This document shows positions 1 to 9,606 of a stretch of 64,000 nucleotides of DNA, in pieces. The stretch lies in NCBI GenBank assembly GCA_963513935.1, contig OY740769.1:72061712-72125711 (forward strand), given 5' to 3'. The notes below the pieces were generated by a model that was not told where the DNA came from, did no database searches, and saw nothing but the letters and a program-made list of their open reading frames with translations. The stretch comes from Aphrophora alni (lineage: Eukaryota; Arthropoda; Insecta; Hemiptera; Aphrophoridae). Numbering within the stretch: the first letter of the stretch is position 1; every line of letters begins with the position of its first letter. A program made the translations under genes and the position numbers.

Positions 1-2760
1 AATTGTACTGTGGGAAGTTGCATCTCTGACAGGCATGAGCCAGGTGAATTTTGAGAACTGGTCAACTGCGACCAATATCATGTTGTAGCCCTGTTTTGTC
101 CTAGGAAGCTGTCCGACGTAGTCGATGTGTAATTTTTCCATGGGACGATTGGGAACCGTTGAGGCAAGGTATCCTAATTTGGAGTTGTGAGCAGGTTTGC
201 TTACAGCGCACACCGAACAAGCTCGCACTTTAGAGGTGACATCCTGTTTTAAAGTTGGCCAATAAAAATTCTCCTTTACCTTAAACAAAGTTTTAAGTAC
301 TCCAAGATGACCACCCACAACGGAGTCGTGATGATAATTAATCACCAGGTCGACTAAGGACTGAGGTAAATAAATTCTGGTGGGCTTTTCCAGATGATTT
401 TTCAGGCAGAGTACACCTTTACTTAAACAGTACTTCTCTGAAGAGATGTTCTGTTCAAGGTCGGCAATGATATTTTTCAAAATAGGGTCGGCCTTTTGAT
501 GAGTCTGGATGTCATGAAAAGCTAGAGGAAAATTTGTGAGGAGACTGGTACACGAAAAGGTGACATTTTCTTCGTTGAAATTTTCCGGTTCAAACATGCG
601 CGAGAGGGAGTCTGCTATGATGTTCTGAGTTCCTCTTATGTGCGCTACCTTAAATTTCAATGAAGTCAACTTGGCAATCCATCGGCCTAATTTACCAAGT
701 TGACGAGGACGTGCTAAAAGCCAAGAAAGGGCTTGGTTGTCGGTTTCTAATAGGAATTCCCGATGTTCTAGATATTGCCTAAATTTCTCTACTCCAAAAA
801 CTACTGCTAGGCATTCGGCTTCATATGCAGATGAGGCTTTTCTTTCTGCAGGTGTTAAAGTACGTGAAGCGTACGCTATGGGCTGGCGTGAGCCGTCAAT
901 TTCTTGGAGTAGAACTGCTCCAAGGGCCACCGAGCTCGCATCCGTTTGCAGGATGAATGGTTTAGCGAAATCGGCCATCCGGAGAACCGGAGGCTGTGTT
1001 ATTGCCTCCCGAAGATGTTTAAAAGCTTTCTCTTGTTCAGCTTGCCAAGAGAATTTTTGGCCCTTCCTCCGAAGCAGATTTAGAGGCGCAGCGTGCTCCG
1101 CGAAATTTGGAATGAATTTAGCAAAGAAGTTGACCATTCCAATAAATCTGGAAACGGCCTTAGGGTTCTTGGGTTGCGGAAAATTTCTAATTGCCTTTGT
1201 TCTAGATGGGTCGATTTGCACGCCACGAGAAGAAACTAGGTGTCCTAAAAAGCTTATCTCATTCACAGCGAAACGGACCTTATCTGGGTTAACAGTCAGG
1301 CCAGCCCGCCGCAAACGAGTAAGGACTTCCCGAAGATGTTTTTGATGCTCTTCCCAAGTTTTGGAGTAGATGACTAGGTCATCCAGATAATTAAAAATGA
1401 ATTTGAATTTGATGTCATGGAAGACCTGATCCAAGAGTCTGGTAAGCACTTGGGCACCAGTACAGAGTCCAAAAGGGACTCGAGTAAACTGATAAAGCAT
1501 CCAAGGAGTACAAAAGCTGGTAATTTGTTTGGACTTTTGAGACAAAGGGATTTGATGATAAGCTGAATTAAGATCGAAAACTGTGAAATATTTGGCACCG
1601 ACAAACCAGTTAAAACTTTGATGTAAGTTAGGTAGCGGCACCGCTTCGACGACGATGTTTTGATTGAGCCTCCGATAATCAATCACCATCCTTGTTTTCT
1701 TTTCGGGGTGTTGAACCAGAAAAACAGGGGATGCATATGCGGACCGGCTGGGTTCTACTACTCCTGAATCTAACAATTCGTTGATGTGTTCGCGGAGGTA
1801 TTCCATTTTGGGAGGTGCCAATTGGTATGGAGAACACTTGACCGGAGTGTTGTCCTTCAGTTGAATATCGTATTCAACTAGATGTGTTAAACCTAACCTT
1901 TTTGTGAGTACCTGAGGAAAATCATTAATTATTTTTTGAATGGTGTTTTTATCGTTCTTTTGAAGATGACCTAAAGGATCAGGAGCAGTAGATTCAGATG
2001 TTGTGGACACTATAGGTTTATACGCAGAATTACTGAAATTACATAGAGGAAAAACAATAGACCTTGAAAATTTAAAATAGAAGTTTTTTGCTGAAAGATC
2101 AAGTACCAGTCCCGTTTTAGATATGAAATCTGACCCGAGGATCAGAGGACACGACAACTTATGCGCCACCAGAAAATCCACATTCCAACTACAATGTTCC
2201 ATTTTAAGATGAAGACGACAAGAGTAGGAAATGGGCAACCTTTTTCCAGAAGCCGTGACACAATCAGCCTTCACCCTGGTTATGGATTTAAAAGCCTTGG
2301 TGTTCTTTAATTTTTTAAAAAGGGCTTTAGAAATGACGCATCTTACTGAACCGGAGTCCAGCAGAGCTTTAACTTTAACTTGCCCAAAAGCTACTTCCAC
2401 CAAAGGCAAAAACTGATCGTTCAGACCCCTAGATTTAAGAGAAATGTTATTTTTTTTTTGAAGTTTGTAGTTGGAAAGCTTAGAGCTGGAATAGGTTTGC
2501 CTGGACCTATTCCGTAGAGAGAAGAATTTACAGCCCCAGATATAGTGACCGGGTATGCCACAATTATAACAAATGGGAGTAAAGTAATTTTGAATTCTAT
2601 TGCCGAAATTGTTTCTTCTTTGATAGGACATTGAGTTTAAATTTTGAAAAGATGGTTTATTAAAGAAATGTGGTTTCAGGTTATGTTTAAATCCGAAGTG
2701 GTTGGTTTTTGAACGGGAGGCTGGCCTGGAGCTACCAACTAGACTCCAAACCTGCCTCCG
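1..2760 (-). CDS. pol: Ty3/gypsy retrotransposon Pol polyprotein, 3' end outside window
   Basis: The reading frame is open on the minus strand from 2811 to position 1, about 920 codons after the frameshift point, with no stop. Domains in order: a CCHC zinc knuckle CYNCGIPGHYIWGC near residue 65-78; an aspartic protease with DSG at 2350-2358; reverse transcriptase with VFLVQHPEKKTRMVIDYRRL, VFDLNSAYHQIPL, FTRVPFGLC and the catalytic YLDD at 1378-1389; RNase H with ILQTDAS, YEAECLAVV, LETDNQALSW and ADSLSR; and an integrase HHCC zinc-binding region ending in CSVC, followed by the first catalytic Asp of the core (LHIDYVG, Asp at 121-123). The remaining integrase residues and any downstream frame lie left of the window. 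PR-RT-RH-IN order and YLDD are typical of Ty3/gypsy (Metaviridae). Pol has no start of its own and is expected as a Gag-Pol fusion. The intact frame implies recent insertion. The clade is not assigned. Confidence 0.95.
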
Positions 2761-2766
2761 TTTTTT
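2716..2766 (-). promoter_or_regulatory. Programmed -1 ribosomal frameshift signal between gag and pol
   Basis: In the gag frame the sequence reads CCA AAA AAC, giving the canonical slippery heptamer A AAA AAC at 2760-2766. A -1 slip enters the open pol frame. Directly downstream is a hairpin. Its lower stem pairs GGAGGC (2754-2759) with GCCTCC (2716-2721). An A/A mismatch, a GG/CC pair step and two possible G-U pairs follow. The upper stem pairs TGGAG (2744-2748) with CTCCA (2727-2731) around a 12-nt loop that contains the gag stop codon. Spacing to the lower stem is zero, so the ribosome would melt part of it and meet the upper stem. Heptamer, phase and hairpin are seen; use in cells is inferred. 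Confidence 0.85.
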
Positions 2767-4022
2767 GGAGGATATTGCCTTGTTGGAGGCCGGTTCCGAC
2801 ATTCCGGGCTTCTATGTCCCGGCTGTCCGCAACTGTAACAGACCACGGGTCTCGTAGGTCTAAACTCAGGACTTGTAACTTCGGGTCTCTTTAATGGAGC
2901 CCTTTGCCTGTCAGTATACATTACATTGTTGACATGTGCGCAGAGTCTATCTAAGTCTGCAAAGTTTTTAGGTTTGGCAACAAAGACTAGGCAGTTGCGG
3001 ACTTCCGGAGACAGTCCCTCCAGAATGACGTCCGTGACCTCCAATTCGGACTTATCTAAATTTAAAGTTTCTGCAGCCTCTTTAATTTGATTAACAAAAA
3101 TGTGCACCGCCTCGTTAGTCTTCTGGGGCCTATAAAATAACTCCTGCACTAGAGAAGCCAACCTTTTCGAAGGTATGAAGAGACTTAAGGCCTCTTTGTG
3201 AAAAGTCTTAAATGTCTGATGTCTAATCAGACATGAATTTAAAGGGCCCTGAGCATAGGGCATCAGAACATTATTAATGTTTAAAGCTACGTCCGGGTAA
3301 GTTTTGACTATTTTTAAAGAAATTTTAAAAAAATTTAATAATTTGTCAAGGTCGAACCCATCTGTCTGAGGAATTGTCTTAATTATTTGTTCGGCAGGAT
3401 GACTTAATTTTCCGTATAAGGAAATGTATTGACAGCCTTTCGAACTGCTAGGTGTGGTTTGCTGAGCGTCAGCCTGCGGCGTGTCCGCAAGGAGATTTGG
3501 CCCATTAGACCGAGATGGCTCTGCAGAGCTGGCTTTAGTGGTTCCCCCAGAGGGCGTTAGCGGGATGCTTACGTTTAGTTTTAGAGGAGCAACGGTTTGC
3601 TCAAAGGCTTTAAATTTTTCTTTGAGCGTAGCGAAATTGTTATGTAGTTCGGCCAGATCCCGTGGCACATTGTTGTCTGCTACTTTTAGTTGTTCAGTAT
3701 GCACCCGATTTAGGAACTCTAGCCGTCTTCCGAAGACGTTTATGCGCGCACGAACACGAATCATTTTGATTCCTCTTTCGGAATCGAGGTTCTCCAGGTC
3801 GTCTTGCAAGACAAACAAGGAGTTCCGGGCTAACGCTATCTGTTGCAAGAGGATGTCTTCGGTGAAGTTTCCCATTTCGGGCTCGACGCTGTTCTGCAGA
3901 AGGGACCTAAGAGAGGTTCGCATTTTAGCTACAATGTCTTTTTCACCACCTCTAGCTACTACCTCAAAAGCAAGCTCGGTATTCTTTAACGAGTCCACTA
4001 ATCGCAGCAAATCCACTGCCAT
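2739..4022 (-). CDS. gag: Ty3/gypsy retrotransposon Gag (capsid + nucleocapsid)
   Basis: This is an intact 427-residue Gag on the minus strand, starting at the ATG at 4020-4022 and ending at TAG 2739-2741. The N-terminal third is charged and helical-looking. A Ser/Thr/Pro-rich linker lies near residues 155-200. A capsid-like region follows (about 205-370), with the typical retrotransposon-gag pattern of spaced aromatic and leucine residues. The C-terminus carries one nucleocapsid zinc knuckle, CYSCGQPGHRSPEC (C-X2-C-X4-H-X4-C, about residues 395-408), and an Arg/Pro-rich tail. Gag is expected to assemble the particle and bind the element RNA. Its last 22 nt overlap the pol frame downstream of the slippery heptamer. 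The ATG is the first in the frame and follows an AT-rich leader. It is undamaged, matching the intact pol. Confidence 0.93.
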   Translation of the reverse strand: MAVDLLRLVDSLKNTELAFEVVARGGEKDIVAKMRTSLRSLLQNSVEPEMGNFTEDILLQQIALARNSLFVLQDDLENLDSERGIKMIRVRARINVFGRRLEFLNRVHTEQLKVADNNVPRDLAELHNNFATLKEKFKAFEQTVAPLKLNVSIPLTPSGGTTKASSAEPSRSNGPNLLADTPQADAQQTTPSSSKGCQYISLYGKLSHPAEQIIKTIPQTDGFDLDKLLNFFKISLKIVKTYPDVALNINNVLMPYAQGPLNSCLIRHQTFKTFHKEALSLFIPSKRLASLVQELFYRPQKTNEAVHIFVNQIKEAAETLNLDKSELEVTDVILEGLSPEVRNCLVFVAKPKNFADLDRLCAHVNNVMYTDRQRAPLKRPEVTSPEFRPTRPVVCYSCGQPGHRSPECRNRPPTRQYPPKNGGRFGV

Positions 4023-4687
4023 CTTAACCGTTGCTGATAATTATTAAAAAAAAATAAACCAAGTAATTTAAATAAAAAAATTTCTTTTAAGATGATGCAA
4101 AAAAAAGAAAGAGCCAGAGAAAGACTCAAGAATTATATGTAGTGTAGTTGTTGTGTATATATGTGTGTGTGTAAGTATGAATTGATGCAGACAAGCGAAA
4201 GAAAACTCGAGAAAATTTTGAAGGAAATTTTTGAATTTTTTTGTTTTTTTTTTTGTTTTTTAACTATTTTTGGATTTTATTATTTATTTAAATTTTTTTT
4301 TTGGATTCCCGAATGAGCCCGCTGTCTGGATCAAATTCAGTGAATGACTAGTGTGCAGTGTATGTAAATATATATATATAAAAAAAAAAAAAAATATTTA
4401 AGCAGACAAAATAATAATAAAAAAAAAATTTTATCGAAATTGGTTTAGAAGTTTTTGTGTAAGTGTTTATAAAATAAATAAATAATAAAAAAGAGACTAT
4501 AGATTTATAGAGATTTAAATATTTAAACTAAATAAAAAAATTTCATCAGCAACAGTTGTGCAGTATTTGAAAAAGCTGCAAAACATAAAAATGAGCCTTG
4601 TTTAACAAAGAAAATTTTGAATTTAAATTTAGATAGTTCCAATGCAAAATTTTGAAAATTAACTAGGGTTCCAGAATTTAAAATTAA
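4023..4687 (-). other. 5' leader of the gypsy element
   Basis: This stretch lies between the gag start and the candidate primer-binding site. It is very AT-rich, with A-runs, T-runs and short TG and TA repeats, and no open frame of note. It would be the untranslated leader carrying any packaging signal. No structure was identified. Confidence 0.4.
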
Positions 4688-4703
4688 CCACGCTCTGCTA
4701 CCA
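4688..4703 (-). promoter_or_regulatory. Candidate tRNA primer-binding site
   Basis: On the minus strand this reads TGGTAGCAGAGCGTGG. It begins with the TGG expected opposite a tRNA CCA end and lies six bases inside the candidate LTR end at 4710. I could not match it confidently to a named tRNA. Confidence 0.35.
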
Positions 4704-4709
4704 GAAACA

Positions 4710-4758
4710 TGTTACCAGGGGACTTAAATTTAATAAAGGCGGAACCAAAATGGTAACA
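4710..4758 (-). repeat. Candidate very short 5' LTR
   Basis: This 49-bp segment is bounded by perfect inverted ends TGTTACC and GGTAACA, the usual TG...CA form of LTR termini. It sits next to a TGG-starting primer-site candidate and upstream of gag in the correct orientation. LTRs under 100 bp occur in Mag-like gypsy elements, but 49 bp would be extreme. The partner LTR is outside the window, so length and identity cannot be confirmed. A longer LTR extending to higher coordinates is possible. Confidence 0.3.
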
Positions 4759-7040
4759 ATGTTTGAAAAGAAAGATAAAAAAAGACAAAGACAAGTTTAA
4801 TAATTAACAAGGCTCAAGTTTATTGAAAACAGAAAGAAATTTCGACGGTTCAGACTTTGTCATTTACAACAAAAGACATCCTGACACAAATCATCAGTAA
4901 AAAAAAACTTATGATTAACAAGATCATAAATTGTAAAAGTTATAAGCCCTTAATTGTAACATATAATAATTTAGATAAAAAAAAAATTAATCAATAGATT
5001 CTAAAAATTTATCCCCCCTTTTAATATATATATATATTTATAGTTACAAAAATTTAACAATAAAAAAAAAAAAACAATGAGCACAGCTTAATAATTCACA
5101 GAATTATAATTAATCAAAAAAAAAAAAAAAAATTATACGCCCTTAATGTAAAAGTATAATAATTTAAAAAAAAATTAATCAAAAGATTCAAAAAACTTAT
5201 CCCCCCCTTTTTAGTTTATAAGATGATAGTTTCTTTTAAACAGTTACAGAATTTAACAAAATATAAACGAGCTTGATATTTTAAGTTCAAAAAAGATCAT
5301 ATCTATAGTTAAGATGTTTATCACTAAACTAAAGTTACATAATATAATTGGTTTGAAAATTTCTTAAAAACTATATTGGCCAATAAATTTATATATTTAA
5401 AAAAAGAAAAGAATTTAGAAGTTTGAAAATTTTGTTAATTGACGTCAATTATTTTAATTTAGAAACTAACCTCTTGGAGGTTGTTAGGACCGAAAATTGC
5501 ATGCAGGCTCCACCCAAGAAATTGTTATATAATTTATAAATAATTACACAAGTCTACATCTAGAAAATAGTTTTAAGGAACACATATTTGCGGAAGTAAA
5601 TTTAGGCACATATACAATATGAGTTAGTTAAAGTTCTGTAAAGTCAGCTGTAAAAAGGGACATCACTTTTATGCACTTGAAAATCTGAAGTTATGTTATA
5701 CAAAAAACGTGTTTTGCCAACAGGACGAAACTTGTTAGGATGTTTCGCTGGTTTGCGCAATGTGAGACAAGAATTTCTCTATTTCTCCTATTTCTTCTAC
5801 CAGCATATTAGCTATGGCAAACAAAAAACACTTTTTTTTTTAAACGTCTGTGCAAAATCAGACATGTTGTAGCATTAATGTTCTTTATTGAAGAAAATAT
5901 CTGGTTATTTGTCAAAATTAAAGTAAATTAATTGCATCACAGAAATTCGTTAAGATTGTAATTAAAAGCTTCTTAGATGATTATAAATTTATTTATATAT
6001 ATATAGTTTTGTTTAAAAGAAAGCTTGTATAAGACTTGTAAGATTCTTCAAAAGTCTATAAAACGAAATTTTCTGATTTAGAAGAAATTTCTCCAATTGT
6101 TTTATATTTGACATGTTCAATAAGATATGCTGATCATTCAATGTTCAACATTAGTTTGCACTTATTTCACAAAATTGTTCAAAACTTAAAATGTGCCTTT
6201 ACAAGGTTTTGTAAATGATGTTTTAAGAAAAGAAAAATTTTTTTATAATAATTTAGTTTCAAAAGAAAATAGAATATTAAATAAAACATGAAATACATAT
6301 TCTAAAGAATACATGATATTTAACAAATTATTTAAAAAAAATTAACAAAATTTATAATATGACAAAATCTGTAAGGTTGAAGTACCTGGTTAATCCTGTC
6401 GCAGTTCACGTGAGCTTGTACCGAGAAAAATGATGATTTATTTTACATTTTAGAACGAGATTGTTTAAACTAAAGCGCACAAACTGTAAATTAGCATGAT
6501 GTAGTATAAGACTTGTAAAATTTGAGAAAGAAAGAACTTTTGTTAACGGAGTAATGCAGAATGTAGACCATGTTGTTATCACATCTAGACTGTGGACGGG
6601 TAGTAGGGAAGCTAGCTTGACCGGCGAATTGTACTTTGTATTCAGGTGTCAGGCGATGCTTGGTTTTGGAGAGGGCCGCCAGGTGCCAGCATCTGTCAAG
6701 GCTAAGCAAGTTGAATGTATATTTACGAATGTGTTTTTGAATGCTACAATATTACCAAATAATAATCAATGCTATATAATATATTTTATTATCTATAAAA
6801 TGTTTACATTTCTACTGTGTTTTTATCTAACTTTTTTCGAAACAGCTACTACCTCTGCAGCTTGAAAGCCCAAACTACAGAGGCCATTGTTTCCTGTTGG
6901 GCTGTTCGTACGATGATGCTTAAGTTTATATTCTTCTAACATATTAATAATAAATATAAAAACAAAATTAAAGAATACGTTCAGTAAAGACACCTTTTAA
7001 AATTTCAAAATAATATAATAAACAAATTAATCTAAACTCT
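4759..7040. other. AT-rich non-coding stretch
   Basis: Mostly A/T runs with no supported gene. A less AT-rich island at about 6390-6900 has short frames on both strands but no recognisable domain and no convincing splice sites. It may be an old transposon piece. Confidence 0.4.
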
Positions 7041-7500
7041 CAGAATGCAATTAGCAAGAACGAGTAAAAAGGTCCTCGGTAGCGTACTTTTTATGAACGC
7101 ACGAGACCTCGTTTGTAGAATTTAAAGTTCGTAGGTCTCACAAACTCGCAATGTTGTTAGCGAGGGCTCATACAAACTCACAATGCAGCTAGCGAGAACC
7201 TGTCGTCAAGTCCTCGGTTTCGTTATTTATTGAGAAACATATGAGTCCTCGCTAGTTGCATTCCTAGTTCGTAGGTCCTCGTTATCGGACTAAATTTAAC
7301 ACGTTTTGAAAGTTAACGTTAGAAATCTGATTTTTTTATATAATATTGACGACTACGTAAGCAATACGAATCCACAAAAATTAATAGCTTTTTAAAGGTT
7401 TTTCATTATTAAAATTCTGTTTTAATATGGGGACCTCGGTAGATAAGATGAGAGTTTGTGAGTCCTCGCTACTGCCTTTCAGAGTTTGTGCGCTCGGGCG
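7041..7500. repeat. Degenerate direct and inverted short repeats (AGCGAGGAC family)
   Basis: Variants of GCTAGCGAGGACC and of CTCACAAACTCGCAATG recur in both orientations, for example near 7046, 7155, 7190, 7237, 7265, 7436 and 7462. Part of the block reads as an inverted copy of another part. This looks like a decayed foldback or satellite-like element. No coding potential was seen. Confidence 0.4.
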
Positions 7501-7531
7501 AGTCGTACTTAGGGGGGACCTCATACAAACC

Positions 7532-7554
7532 TGTGTGTGTGTGTGTGTGTGTGT
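7532..7554. repeat. (GT)n microsatellite
   Basis: An uninterrupted run of about 11 TG/GT units lies directly before the outer inverted repeat of the foldback cluster. Confidence 0.9.
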
Positions 7555-7620
7555 AGTCAGGGCAATAAAGGCGGGAAAAAGCGAATACTGAGATGCAGAG
7601 TGACTCTATAGGTATTTACT

Positions 7621-8230
7621 TATGTGATAGCTCAATTTGTTCGTTAGAATGTCTAGATCAAACTTGAAAACAGTTTATTGTGTAGAATTCAATAATTTGT
7701 TTTTAATGACAACTTATATAAACAATTAGAATGCCGGACGATTGCATATAACATGAAACGAGAGAATATCTTTATAAATTGATGTCATTTCTGGCCAAGT
7801 ATGTCATCATTTATGTTTTTTGGGGTCTCTGATTCCGATTCTGATGTCAAAAGATGCAAATCCTTGATGGCGCCACAGAAAAAAACCATTATCAGGTCAA
7901 AATAGCGATAAATTATGAAAATGATATCCTGATTTCAACTTCCGAAAGTTCTTCAGTTTTTGAGGTCCTTGATTTCAATTCCGAAGTCAAAAAATCCAAT
8001 GTAGGTCAAAATCAGAATCGGAATCAGTGAGGCAAAAAACATAGAAGATGACATATAAGTCCAAAAATGACATCAATTTATAAAGATATTTCCTTTTTTA
8101 TGTTATGTTCAATCGTCTAGCGTTCTAATTGTTTATAAGTCATTAATAAAGAAATTATTAAGTTGCCTTTCAATAAACTGTTTTCAACTTTGATCTAGAC
8201 ATTCTAACGAACAAAATGAGCTATCATATA
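7621..8230. mobile_element. Foldback MITE, long imperfect arms
   Basis: The left arm starts TATGTGATAGCTCA and the right arm ends TGAGCTATCATATA. The arms stay complementary, with scattered mismatches and small indels, for about 240 bp each around a roughly 100-bp centre. The centre carries partial repeats of TGATTTCAA / TTGAAATCA type. There is no open frame, so it is a non-autonomous hairpin element. Its superfamily is unknown. Confidence 0.65.
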
Positions 8231-8244
8231 CTGTCTGTATACAG

Positions 8245-8702
8245 CAATGACTAAATAAATACTATAAGACACGACATAGGATAGGGAAATAGTCTACGCT
8301 TTACGGGTGCTGTTCGTCACAAGTTTGACACACAGCTATCAGAAAGCGCTAGCAGCAGGTGCTTGACTGTACGCATCCCACTTGGTTGAGACTGTACAAC
8401 TGTTGACCTCTCTCTCACAAATCTTCTCACTTACTTCCGTCAGCATAGTCAGTGTTGTCAGTTCGTGCGCTGAGATAAGCGATTATCGACCTTCCCTCGC
8501 ATCTCTGGTCCCATATGTGGCATCAGTGCGTTTTCTCTTACCCGCCTGAAACATTGTTTGACCGTAGAGCCACCTAGCGCCAGTCACATCAACTTCAGAT
8601 TGGTCACATCAACGCCACCTAGCGGGTATTGGTCAACTCAAGAATAAGCGTAGAATATTTAACATGGCCATGTCGTGTCTTATAGTATTTATGTAGTCAT
8701 TG
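8245..8702. mobile_element. MITE with 33-bp inverted ends and 8-bp target duplication
   Basis: The termini begin CAATGACTA and are inverted over about 33 bp with few mismatches, both reaching ACACGACAT. The 458-bp element is flanked by perfect 8-bp direct copies of GTATACAG (8237-8244 and 8703-8710). An 8-bp duplication fits the hAT or P superfamilies. The interior is GC-richer than its surroundings and non-coding. The target sequence is the end of the neighbouring element at 8708, so this unit inserted into that element and is younger. Confidence 0.75.
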
Positions 8703-8707
8703 GTATA

Positions 8708-9248
8708 CAGTAACTTGGCGTCTGAACCCTTGGCTACCTGCGAGCGGCCGAAACCGCCCCCCCCCCGTCGCTCCCTTCCTCACCCAGCTGTTTCAGTGAT
8801 GAGTTACTGTTTCACCTATATACTAGCGTTAACACTGCACTGTTTAACTTTTTTATGGGAGACACAATTTTAAATTTTTTTCAGCATAGTTAAAATGTTT
8901 AGGAAAATATAAGCAAATTGATACCAAACACGACACTATTCCGTTTGTAAAACTGCCAGTAGGAAAGCTCTTTACACAGCTATTATTGCATAATCACATA
9001 CTTATTATTTACATGTTTACGTACTATTTACATACATTTGTGTCGTGTTTGGTATCAATTTGCTTATATTTTCCTAAACATTTTAACTATGCTGAAAAAA
9101 ATTTAAAATTGTGTCTCCCATAAAAAAGTTAAACAGTGCAGTGTTAACGCTAGTATATAGGTGAAACAGTAACTCATCACTGAAACAGCTGGGTGAGGAA
9201 GGGAGCGACGGGGGGGGGGACGGTCCGGATCCAGACGCCAAGTTACTG
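8708..9248. mobile_element. Foldback Tc1/mariner-like MITE, TA-flanked
   Basis: The ends CAGTAACTTGGCGTCTG are perfectly inverted, and TA dinucleotides flank both ends (8706-8707 and 9249-9250), as for Tc1/mariner insertions. The arms continue as inverted repeats for about 200 bp. They include a C10 tract on the left matched by a G-run on the right. The central loop is about 100 bp (roughly 8936-9038). There is no transposase frame. Confidence 0.7.
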
Positions 9249-9405
9249 TATACATAAAAAATACCTAATAAGTTAAAACGTGTAGAGTCACTCTGGATCA
9301 GAATAGAGCGCCTTTATTGCCCTGCCAACCAAAGTCAACCTATCTTGTATAATTGTTTGAGTTTAGTTCAAAATTATTTCGCACATTTTTGTTGTTGATG
9401 TTTAA

Positions 9406-9606
9406 AGCCAAAAAACCTTTCAGTCATCATCGCCTTTAAAAAAAAACGTACAAATAATACCCATATACCTTGAATACTCTAACAGCGCCAAAGTCAGAAG
9501 AGAACAAGAGTTGGTCAATAGAGATCAGATAAGAAAGATGAAAGAGAGGGATCTAAATGAAGAAAAAGGAGTAGATCCAGTTAGGTCCCTGAGATTGCCT
9601 CGCTAG
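9406..9606 (+). pseudogene. Unrecognised coding-like fragment
   Basis: A 66-codon open frame ends at TAG 9604-9606. Its last 40 residues look protein-like, being highly charged and amphipathic (for example VRREQELVNRDQIRKMKERD, then a tail GVDPVRSLRLPR). There is no upstream ATG and no clear acceptor. I do not recognise it. It could be the last exon or remnant of a transposon gene related to the next element, or chance. Confidence 0.25.

Larger units (their letters stand above)
7558..9324. mobile_element. Outer inverted-repeat element enclosing a nested foldback cluster
   Basis: The first 16 bases, CAGGGCAATAAAGGCG (7558-7573), are perfectly inverted at 9309-9324. Two further blocks match in the same order: a 13-mer at 7596-7608 with 9283-9295, and TAGGTATTT at 7609-7617 with 9259-9267. 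This gives imperfect terminal inverted repeats of about 60 bp. Everything inside is made of other inverted-repeat units. The CAGGG start resembles hAT termini, but no 8-bp target duplication is visible outside it. No transposase is encoded. Confidence 0.55.

Noticed and set aside
737..1345. 202-codon plus-strand frame opposite pol, and the minus frame at 1374-1682
   Set aside because: Both are alternate-frame shadows of the reverse transcriptase and RNase H region.
3481..4047. 188-codon plus-strand frame opposite gag
   Set aside because: Shadow of the gag frame, with no domain.
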